This document shows, in pieces, positions 13,741 to 20,292 of a DNA stretch of 30,095 nt. This DNA is from an uncultured Collinsella sp. Lineage in GTDB: Bacteria > Actinomycetota > Coriobacteriia > Coriobacteriales > Coriobacteriaceae. The DNA lies in NCBI GenBank assembly GCA_905213265.1, contig CAJMHR010000029.1, forward strand, positions 1 to 30,095, written 5' to 3'. The translations under genes and the position numbers were made by a program. Position 1 is the first letter of the stretch. Every line of letters begins with the position of its first letter. The notes beneath the pieces were generated by a model that was not told the origin of the DNA, ran no database searches, and worked only from the letters and a program-made list of their open reading frames with translations.

Positions 13741-15252
13741 ATGGCTACGTTCTTTCCCGGTGAGTCCCACACGTTTTCGGAGTATCTGCTGGTTCCTGGT
13801 TACTCGTCCTCGCAGTGCATCCCCAACAACGTCTCTCTTAAGACGCCGCTAACCCGCTTTAAGCGCGGTGAGAAGCCGGCAATCACCCTGAACATCCCCA
13901 TGGTTTCCGCCATCATGCAGTCCGTCTCGGGCGTCGATATGGGTGTCGCGCTCGCTACCGAGGGTGGCCTGTCCTTCATTTACGGTTCCCAGAGCGCCGA
14001 GTCCGAGGCCGCTATGGTCAAGGCCGTCAAGGATCACAAGGCCGGCTTCGTTCAGTCCGATTCTACGCTGACCCCCGACATGACCATGGAGCAGGTCATC
14101 GAGCTCAAGGAGAAGACCGGTCACTCCACTATGCCGGTCACCGACGACGGCACTCCCAAGGGTAAGCTCCTGGGCATCGTCACCAGCCGTGACTATCGCC
14201 CCAGCCGCGATGACCACCAGACGAAGGTCTCCGAGTTCATGACCCCGCGTGAGCAGCTCATCGTGGGCGACAAGAACATCAGCCTCAAGGTTGCCAACGA
14301 CGTCATCTGGGACAACAAGCTCAACGCCCTGCCGATCGTCGACGACAACGATCACCTGATGGGTATTGTCTTCCGCAAGGACTACGACAGCCACAAGACC
14401 AACCCCAACGAGCTGCTCGATGGCGACAAGCGCTACATGGTCGGCGCCGGTATCAACACCCGCGACTATGCCGAGCGCGTGCCGCTGCTCATCGAGGCCG
14501 GTGCCGACGTTCTGTGCATCGACTCCTCCGAGGGCTTCAGCGAGTGGCAGAAGCGCACCATCGAGTGGATCCGCGCCAACTATGGCGAGGACGTTAAGGT
14601 CGGCGCCGGTAACGTCGTCGACGCCGAGGGCTTCCGCTTCCTTGCCGACTGCGGTGCCGACTTCATCAAGGTCGGTATCGGCGGCGGTTCCATCTGCATT
14701 ACCCGCGAGACCAAGGGCATTGGCCGCGGCCAGGCCACCGCGCTGATCGACGTCTGCCGCGCTCGTGACGAGTACTACGAGGAGACCGGTGTCTACGTGC
14801 CCGTGTGCTCCGACGGCGGCATCGTCTACGACTACCACATGACGCTCGCCCTTGCCATGGGTGCCGACTTCATGATGCTGGGCCGCTACTTCGCCCGCTT
14901 CGATGAGAGCCCGACCGAGCGCGTCAACGTGAACGGCCAGTACATGAAGGAGTACTGGGGCGAGGGTTCTGCGCGTGCCCGCAACTGGCAGCGCTACGAC
15001 CTGGGCGGCGCCGCGAAGCTCAGCTTCGTCGAGGGCGTCGACTCCTACGTCCCGTACGCCGGCTCCCTCAAGGACGGCGTGGGCGGCACGCTTTACAAGG
15101 TCAAGTCCACGATGTGCAACTGCGGTGCCCTCTCGATCCCCGAGCTCCAGGAAAAGGCACGCCTGACCCTGGTGAGCTCCACCTCCATCGTCGAAGGCGG
15201 CGCCCACGATGTAGTCGTCAAGGATTCCCAGCAGAGCGTCAGCTACCGCTAA
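13741..15252 (+). CDS. guaB: IMP dehydrogenase, protozoan (Tritrichomonas)-like class
   Basis: NAD-dependent oxidation of IMP to XMP, the committed step of GTP synthesis. The 503-residue protein has a TIM barrel (about 1-95 and 225-500) with two CBS modules inserted (about 100-220; LLGIVTSRDY and LMGIVFRKDY). The catalytic cysteine is Cys319 (GGGSICITRE), the SDGG phosphate loop is at 357-360, GRYFARF is near 381-387, and the mobile flap YWGEGSARARNWQRY carries the Arg418-Tyr419 base pair of residues. The ordinary bacterial flap (YRGMGS type) is absent. From memory these residue numbers and motifs match the Tritrichomonas foetus enzyme rather than the E. coli type. The ATG has AAAGGAG four bases upstream. 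It is monocistronic, followed by palindromes and a terminator. Confidence 0.96.
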   Translation: MATFFPGESHTFSEYLLVPGYSSSQCIPNNVSLKTPLTRFKRGEKPAITLNIPMVSAIMQSVSGVDMGVALATEGGLSFIYGSQSAESEAAMVKAVKDHKAGFVQSDSTLTPDMTMEQVIELKEKTGHSTMPVTDDGTPKGKLLGIVTSRDYRPSRDDHQTKVSEFMTPREQLIVGDKNISLKVANDVIWDNKLNALPIVDDNDHLMGIVFRKDYDSHKTNPNELLDGDKRYMVGAGINTRDYAERVPLLIEAGADVLCIDSSEGFSEWQKRTIEWIRANYGEDVKVGAGNVVDAEGFRFLADCGADFIKVGIGGGSICITRETKGIGRGQATALIDVCRARDEYYEETGVYVPVCSDGGIVYDYHMTLALAMGADFMMLGRYFARFDESPTERVNVNGQYMKEYWGEGSARARNWQRYDLGGAAKLSFVEGVDSYVPYAGSLKDGVGGTLYKVKSTMCNCGALSIPELQEKARLTLVSSTSIVEGGAHDVVVKDSQQSVSYR

Positions 15253-15261
15253 ACGGCTTTC

Positions 15262-15347
15262 CCAAGCACCGTACCTTGCCGTTTAAACCGTCGCTCGCGT
15301 ACAAAAGTACGCGTCGCTCCTCTTTCACGGCAATCTGCGGCACTTGG
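15262..15347. repeat. 86-nt imperfect palindrome after guaB
   Basis: CCAAGCACCGTACCTTGCCGT pairs with the distal ACGGCAATCTGCGGCACTTGG at 16 of 21 positions. The centre has a perfect CGCGTAC-AAAA-GTACGCG stem flanked by direct copies of GTCGCTC. It lies 10 nt after the guaB stop. No T-tract follows, so it looks like an extragenic palindromic element rather than the terminator. Confidence 0.7.
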
Positions 15348-15411
15348 AAAACCCGACCATGCTTGGGCGGGTAACAATTAGTGGTTGATTCAAAACCACG
15401 TTATTTAGATA

Positions 15412-15446
15412 AAGCGAGATGCCCGCAAGTCGCAGGCATCTCGCTT
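15412..15446 (+). terminator. Probable guaB terminator
   Basis: AAGCGAGATGCC and GGCATCTCGCTT form a perfect 12-bp stem with an 11-nt loop. The downstream T-run is weak (GTCGTATTTG). The reverse direction is also possible but has no gene to end there. Confidence 0.65.
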
Positions 15447-15454
15447 GTCGTATT

Positions 15455-15463
15455 TGCTATCAT
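15455..15463 (+). promoter_or_regulatory. Possible extended -10 promoter of leuS
   Basis: TGC TATCAT is an extended -10 word about 160 nt upstream of leuS with no good -35. If used, transcription would start near 15470 and the whole 15481-15599 palindrome would be in the leader. Confidence 0.35.
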
Positions 15464-15480
15464 CAGTCAAGTTAACCTTA

Positions 15481-15599
15481 GGGTCGGTCGGCTTAGCTTT
15501 GTTTGCTACAAGTTCCGCACGCAAAGAAGAGCACTTAATGTGCTCTTCGTCTTGCGCAGGACTGTCCGCAGTAGCGAATAAAGCTAAGCCGACCGACCC
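15481..15599 (+). repeat. 119-nt long hairpin in the leuS leader
   Basis: GGGTCGGTCGGCTTAGCTTT (15481-15500) is exactly complementary to 15580-15599. The pairing goes on with interruptions (TTTGCTAC with GTAGCGAA) to an inner perfect AAGAGCAC-TTAAT-GTGCTCTT stem. It ends about 14 nt before the leuS ribosome binding site AAAGGAG. No T-box consensus is present. It may be a mobile palindrome or a regulatory leader. Confidence 0.88.
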
Positions 15600-15622
15600 C
15601 AGCTAAGATTAAAGGAGCTGAT

Positions 15623-18199
15623 ATGTGCGATTGCACAGATCATAAGGACGAGATTCCTGTTTACGACGCGCAGGCCATTGAGTCCCGGTGGATGAAGGCC
15701 TGGGAGGACTCCAACCTCTTTGCCGTCGACACCGACGACAGCAAGCCCAAGAAGTATGTGCTCGAGATGTTCCCGTATCCGTCGGGCGACCTGCACATGG
15801 GCCACGCGCGCAACTATACCATCGGCGATGCCATGGCCCGTCAGGCCCGCATGCGCGGCTACGACGTGCTGCACCCCATCGGCTTTGACGCCTTTGGCCT
15901 TCCTGCCGAGAACGCCGCTATCAAGCACAATACGCAGGCTGCCGCCTGGACGTATAAGAATATGGACCAGGCGCTCGCCACGATGAAGCGCATGGGCTTC
16001 TCCTACGATCTGGATCGCATGGTCAAGACCTGCAGCCCCGACTACTACCGCTGGGGCCAGTGGATCTTTGAGAAGATGTGGGAAAAGGGCCTGGTCTACC
16101 GTAAGAAGAACCCGGTCAACTGGTGCCCCACCTGCAAGACCGTTCTGGCCAACGAGCAGGTCACCGAGGGCAAGTGCTGGCGTTGCGGCACCGAGCCCGA
16201 GAAGCGCGACCTTGAGCAGTGGTACTTCAAGATCACTGAGTACTCTCAGGAGCTGCTCGACGACCTGGAGAAGCTCCCCGGCTGGCCCGAGCGCGTCAAG
16301 CAGATGCAGGCCAATTGGATCGGTCGCTCCGAGGGCGCCGAGGTCGACTTTACCCTGTGCGACCAGGATGGCGAGCCCATCGAGGGCGATGAGGGCAAGA
16401 TCACCGTCTTCACCACGCGTGCCGATACGCTCTTCGGCGTTTCCTTCTTTGTCCTGGCTCCCGAGTACGCCGGCCTGCATGAGCTCGTCGAGGGCACGGA
16501 GTACGAGGAGGCCGTCACTAAGATCGTCGAGGACTCCAAGCACATCTCTGCCGTCGAGCGTGCCCAGGGCACCCTCGAGAAGCACGGTGCCTTCACGGGC
16601 CGCTATGTGGTAAACCCCGTTAACGGCGAGAAGGTCCCCGTGTGGGTTGCCGATTATGTCGTTGCCGACTACGGCACCGGCGCCGTCATGGCCGTTCCCT
16701 GCGGCGACCAGCGCGATTTTGAGTTCGCCCGCAAGTATGATCTGCCCATCGTGCCGATCATCCTGGATGACGATGACCGTGCTGCCGTCGAGGCCAGCGG
16801 CGAGACTATCGATACCTTCCATGCCGAGACCGTTGACTGGGATTGCGCCCACGCTGCCGAGGGCACGCTCGTCCAGTCCGGCAAGTACACCGGCATGCGC
16901 GGCGGTAAGCACTCCGAGGGCGAAGCTGCCATCGTGGCCGACCTCGAGGCCATGGGCTGCGGCCGCCGCAAGGTCGAGTTCCGCCTGCGCGACTGGCTCA
17001 TCAGCCGCCAGCGCTATTGGGGCAACCCCATCCCGGCCATCCACTGTGAGCACTGCGGCATTGTGCCCGTGCCCGAGGATCAACTGCCGGTGACGCTGCC
17101 CGAGAACCTGGACCTGGGCGCCGGCGAGACCCTCGCCGAGTGCAAGGACTTCTATGAGACCACCTGCCCGGTCTGCGGCCGCCCGGCCAAGCGCGAGACC
17201 GATACCATGGACACCTTCACCTGCTCCAGCTGGTATTACCTGCGCTATACCGATCCGCACAACACCGAGCTGCCCTTCTCCCGCGAGGCCGCCGACCGTT
17301 GGATGCCCGTCGATAACTACATTGGCGGCATCGAGCACGCCATTCTGCACCTGCTCTACAGTCGCTTCTTTACCAAGGCGCTGCGCGACCTGGGCCTGCT
17401 GAGCGTGGACGAGCCCTTCACCAACCTGCTGTGCCAGGGCATGGTCAAGGACGAGAACGGCGACACCATGTCCAAGTCCAAGGGCAATGTCGTGCCCCCG
17501 AGCTCGGTCATCGAGCCCTACGGCGCCGACACCATGCGTTTGGCGATCCTGTTTATCGCCCCGCCCGAGAAGGACTTCGACTGGGATCCCAAGGCCGTCG
17601 AGGGCGCCAACCGCTTCATCAAGCGCGCCTGGCGTATCGTTTGGCAGCTCGTCCAGTCCGGCGACGCCAACGTGGCCTTCGACAAGTCCGCGCTCGACGA
17701 GGTTGCGATGAAGCTCTATCGCGAGCGTCACCGCACCATCGCCAAGTGCACCGAGGACTTCGATCGCGGCCAGTTCAACACCGCCATTTCGGCCGTCATG
17801 GAGCTCGTCAACGCGGCGAGCGCCTACCTCAACGCCACCGAGGGTACCGCCCGCGACAAGGCGCTGTGCTACGGCGTGGCTAAGGATATCGTGAGCGTCC
17901 TCGCCCCCATCTGCCCGTTCTGGGCCGACGAGCTGTGGCACGAGGCACTCGGCTGCGAGGGTAACGCCTACACTGCCGCCTGGCCCGAGTTCGACCTGGC
18001 CGAGTCCGTTGAGGACACGGTGCAGATCGTGGTCCAGGTGCTCGGCAAGGTCCGCGGCCGCGTCGACGTTGCCCGCGATGCCTCCAATGAGGATATGCAG
18101 GCTGCCGCCGAGGCCGCCGTCGCCAAGTGGCTCGAGGACAAGACGGTCGTCAAGGCCATCTGCGTGCCCGGCAAGCTGGTCAACCTGGTGGTCAAGTAA
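15623..18199 (+). CDS. leuS: Leucyl-tRNA synthetase
   Basis: Class Ia synthetase charging tRNA-Leu. The 858 residues show the bacterial domain order: HIGH motif as DLHMGHARN (58-61), a zinc-binding Cys cluster (WCPTC at about 168 and CWRCG at about 188), the CP1 editing domain (about 225-420, with TTRADTLFGVSF), a second Cys cluster (HCEHCG and CPVCGRPA, about 475-520), the KMSKS loop as MSKSKGN near 615-621, an anticodon-binding helical domain and a C-terminal domain ending LVNLVVK. The N-terminus has an unusual CDCTDHKDE lead of metal-binding appearance. The ATG has AAAGGAG at good spacing. The leader holds a long hairpin (15481-15599). A terminator follows at 18229-18264, so the unit is monocistronic. 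Confidence 0.97.
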   Translation: MCDCTDHKDEIPVYDAQAIESRWMKAWEDSNLFAVDTDDSKPKKYVLEMFPYPSGDLHMGHARNYTIGDAMARQARMRGYDVLHPIGFDAFGLPAENAAIKHNTQAAAWTYKNMDQALATMKRMGFSYDLDRMVKTCSPDYYRWGQWIFEKMWEKGLVYRKKNPVNWCPTCKTVLANEQVTEGKCWRCGTEPEKRDLEQWYFKITEYSQELLDDLEKLPGWPERVKQMQANWIGRSEGAEVDFTLCDQDGEPIEGDEGKITVFTTRADTLFGVSFFVLAPEYAGLHELVEGTEYEEAVTKIVEDSKHISAVERAQGTLEKHGAFTGRYVVNPVNGEKVPVWVADYVVADYGTGAVMAVPCGDQRDFEFARKYDLPIVPIILDDDDRAAVEASGETIDTFHAETVDWDCAHAAEGTLVQSGKYTGMRGGKHSEGEAAIVADLEAMGCGRRKVEFRLRDWLISRQRYWGNPIPAIHCEHCGIVPVPEDQLPVTLPENLDLGAGETLAECKDFYETTCPVCGRPAKRETDTMDTFTCSSWYYLRYTDPHNTELPFSREAADRWMPVDNYIGGIEHAILHLLYSRFFTKALRDLGLLSVDEPFTNLLCQGMVKDENGDTMSKSKGNVVPPSSVIEPYGADTMRLAILFIAPPEKDFDWDPKAVEGANRFIKRAWRIVWQLVQSGDANVAFDKSALDEVAMKLYRERHRTIAKCTEDFDRGQFNTAISAVMELVNAASAYLNATEGTARDKALCYGVAKDIVSVLAPICPFWADELWHEALGCEGNAYTAAWPEFDLAESVEDTVQIVVQVLGKVRGRVDVARDASNEDMQAAAEAAVAKWLEDKTVVKAICVPGKLVNLVVK

Positions 18200-18228
18200 G
18201 TACTGCGCGCAAAGCTGACGCATAAAAG

Positions 18229-18264
18229 ACGAGGGGCGATCCGGTTGGGTCGTCCCTCGTTTTT
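18229..18264 (+). terminator. Intrinsic terminator of leuS
   Basis: ACGAGGGGCGATCC pairs with GGGTCGTCCCTCGT (two wobbles) around a short loop and runs into TTTTT. It is 29 nt after the leuS stop and separates leuS from the rimP operon. Confidence 0.88.
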
Positions 18265-18350
18265 CATGTACCTGCCCTGATGTCTGCGGTCAATTGTCCT
18301 ATTCTTGTGGAGAAGCTGTGCGCACGCTGACCTGCAGGTTCGTACTGTGC

Positions 18351-18379
18351 TTGCACGTTTCCGCAGCTATTGGTATAGT
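18351..18379 (+). promoter_or_regulatory. Sigma-70 promoter of the rimP-nusA-infB operon
   Basis: TTGCAC, a 17-nt spacer and TATAGT, with TGG just before the -10 giving an extended -10. It is the best promoter in the window besides that of tRNA-Ala, and lies 78 nt upstream of rimP. Confidence 0.85.
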
Positions 18380-18407
18380 TTGCTTGCAAATGAAGTTGTA
18401 ATTGAAA

Positions 18408-18437
18408 GAAGTGGGGTTTCGGCCCCGCTTCTTTTTT
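18408..18437 (+). promoter_or_regulatory. Attenuator-like intrinsic terminator in the rimP leader
   Basis: GAAGTGGGG, loop TTTCGG, CCCCGCTTC form a 9-bp stem with one T-G wobble, followed by TTTTTT. It stands between the operon promoter and the rimP start, so most transcripts would end about 50 nt after initiation unless read-through is favoured. No competing antiterminator stem is obvious. A leader terminator for a nusA operon fits autoregulation by NusA, as described for Bacillus subtilis. Confidence 0.8.
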
Positions 18438-18457
18438 GTATGGATGGAGGTGCCGCA

Positions 18458-18952
18458 ATGGTCAAGACCAAGACCGAGCAGGCGATCATCGACGCGCTCG
18501 AGGCCGTCGCCCCCCAGCACGATGTCGACATCGTCGACGTCGAGCTCGTGGGTGCCACCAAGGCCCCCTGCGTGCGCGTGCGTATCGAGGGTGCCGAGGG
18601 TCAGAGCCTGTCGCTCAACGACGTCACGGCCAACACCAAGTGGGTCGGCGATGTAATTGAGGAGCTCGACCCCATCTCTTCGAGCTATACGCTCGAGGTG
18701 TCGAGCCCGGGTATGGCGCGCCCGCTGCGCCGCCCGAGTGACTTTGCCCGCTTTGTGGGCGAAAACTGTGAGCTCACCTCCACCGCCACCGAGGGCCGTC
18801 GCAAGTACGCCGGCAAGATTGCCGCCGCTACCGAGACGAACGTGACCCTCGAGCTCGAGGACGGCGAGTCTGTTACCCTCGATTTTTCTGATGTTAAAAA
18901 GTGCAAGTTGAAGCCCACCTACGACTTCAAGCCCGCGAAGGAAGGAAAGTAA
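18458..18952 (+). CDS. rimP: Ribosome maturation factor RimP
   Basis: Assists 30S subunit assembly. The 164-residue protein has the usual N-terminal alpha/beta domain (VDIVDVELVGATKAPCVRVRIE, about 24-45, then SLSLNDVTANTKWVGDVIEEL) and the family signature YTLEVSSPGMARPLRR (about 77-92), followed by the SH3-like C-terminal domain ending in a Lys-rich tail. The ATG at 18458 has GGAGG seven bases upstream; a longer reading of the frame would start before the promoter and attenuator and is rejected. The stop is one base from the nusA ATG, so the two are translationally close. It is the first gene of the rimP-nusA-infB unit. Confidence 0.95.
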   Translation: MVKTKTEQAIIDALEAVAPQHDVDIVDVELVGATKAPCVRVRIEGAEGQSLSLNDVTANTKWVGDVIEELDPISSSYTLEVSSPGMARPLRRPSDFARFVGENCELTSTATEGRRKYAGKIAAATETNVTLELEDGESVTLDFSDVKKCKLKPTYDFKPAKEGK

Positions 18953-18953
18953 G

Positions 18954-20201
18954 ATGGCAGCATCCGACATGATGTCCGCCCTGATGGAGCTTTGCCAGGA
19001 GAAGCACATCGACCAGCTCTACCTGATCGACCGCCTGGAGCAGTCGCTCGCCAAGAGCTATGCCGAGATCCTGCACCTTGAGTGGGGCGCCAAGGTGACC
19101 ATCGACCGCACCACCGGCAAGATCTACGTCTACCGCCTGGAGCCGATCGACGATTCCATGGACGAGGAGGGCAACTTCACCGAGTTCGAGGAGATCGACG
19201 TCACCCCCAAGAACACGAGCCGCATCGCCGCCCAGCACGCCAAGGCAGAGATCAACGCCATCGTGCGTAACTCCGCCCGCGAGCAGATCTACGAGGAGTT
19301 CTCCGGCCGCATCGGTGACCTCATCAGCGGCACCGTGCTGCAGTCCACGCCCGACTTCACGATCGTCAAGATCCGCGAGGGCGTCGAGGCCGAGCTGCCG
19401 CACTTCGATCAGCGTCGTTACGAGAACGAGCGCAATGAGCGTCCGATGGGCGAGCGCTACCTGCACAATCAGCACATCAAGGCCGTGATCATCGACGTTC
19501 GCGACCCCAACTCCAACCTGCAGCCGGTTCGTGGCGAGCACAGCCGTCCGCCGATTGTCATCTCCCGTACCCACCCCGAGCTCATGCGTCGTCTGTTTGA
19601 GCAGGAGGTGCCCGAGATCTATGAAGGCACCGTCCAGATCAAGTCGATCGCGCGCGAGCCCGGCCAGCGCTCCAAGGTCGCCGTCCACTCGCTCGACGAC
19701 CGTCTGGATCCCGTGGGCGCCTGCGTCGGCCCCAAGGGCAGCCGTGTTCGCGCTGTCGTGGGCGAGCTCCGTGGCGAGCGCGTCGACGTCATCCTGTGGG
19801 ATGCCGATCCTGCCGTCTACGTCGCCAACGCCCTGTCGCCCGCTAAGGTCACCCGCGTCCTCATCGACGAGGAGAAGGCCTACGCCGGCGTCATCGTGCC
19901 CGACGACCAGCTGTCCCTCGCCATCGGCAAGGAGGGCCAGAACGCCCGCCTCGCCGCGCGCCTGACCGGCTGGCACATCGACATCAAGTCCGAGACGCTT
20001 GCCGCCGATATCCTCAAGAACGTTCCCGTTCACGAGGAGCCCGCCGCCGACCTGATCGGTGACGAGGAGGACGAGGACGTCCGCCGCTGCGAGTACGTGT
20101 CCGAGGACGGCATCCAGTGCCGCAACCAGGCTCGTCCCGGCTCCCGTTTCTGCGGTGTCCACGACACCGACGCCTTCGATGATGCGGAGGACCTGATCTA
20201 G
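18954..20201 (+). CDS. nusA: Transcription termination/antitermination factor NusA with Cys/His tail
   Basis: RNA-polymerase-associated factor for pausing, termination and antitermination. The 415 residues hold the N-terminal polymerase-binding domain (1-110), an S1 domain (about 117-190, with a charged insertion QRRYENERNERPMGERY), KH1 (about 205-295, with GACVGPKGSRVRAVVGELRGE) and KH2 (about 296-350, with LAIGKEGQNARLAARLTGW). There are no acidic C-terminal repeats of the E. coli type. Instead, an acidic linker leads to a compact motif with Cys379, Cys389, Cys400 and His403 (CxxxxxxxxxC, PGSRFCGVH), which looks like a small zinc-binding finger. The ATG follows rimP by one base, with GGAAAG upstream. 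Downstream there is no ylxR before infB. Confidence 0.95.
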   Translation: MAASDMMSALMELCQEKHIDQLYLIDRLEQSLAKSYAEILHLEWGAKVTIDRTTGKIYVYRLEPIDDSMDEEGNFTEFEEIDVTPKNTSRIAAQHAKAEINAIVRNSAREQIYEEFSGRIGDLISGTVLQSTPDFTIVKIREGVEAELPHFDQRRYENERNERPMGERYLHNQHIKAVIIDVRDPNSNLQPVRGEHSRPPIVISRTHPELMRRLFEQEVPEIYEGTVQIKSIAREPGQRSKVAVHSLDDRLDPVGACVGPKGSRVRAVVGELRGERVDVILWDADPAVYVANALSPAKVTRVLIDEEKAYAGVIVPDDQLSLAIGKEGQNARLAARLTGWHIDIKSETLAADILKNVPVHEEPAADLIGDEEDEDVRRCEYVSEDGIQCRNQARPGSRFCGVHDTDAFDDAEDLI

Positions 20202-20209
20202 CGCGCGGT

Positions 20210-20271
20210 CGCGCCGGGTGGGTCCCGGCGCGTCTCCCACGCTCGTTCAGTCTCTAGGCACCCAAGGTGCC
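20210..20271 (+). other. Two hairpins in the nusA-infB gap
   Basis: CGCGCCGGG-TGGGT-CCCGGCGCG (20210-20232) is a perfect 9-bp GC stem 8 nt after the nusA stop. GGCACC-CAA-GGTGCC (20257-20271) is a small stem just before the infB ribosome binding region. Neither has a T-tract. They may be mRNA-processing or stability structures separating nusA from infB. Confidence 0.6.
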
Positions 20272-20292
20272 AGAAAGGGTAGGTGAAGTCAT

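Noticed and set aside
15470..15622. T-box riboswitch for leuS
   Set aside because: The leader is one long self-complementary hairpin; no T-box sequence, specifier-loop architecture or antiterminator alternative is recognisable.
18305..18457. Longer rimP start upstream of 18458
   Set aside because: It would place the promoter and attenuator hairpin inside the coding region; the ATG at 18458 has an ideal GGAGG and the family's N-terminus.
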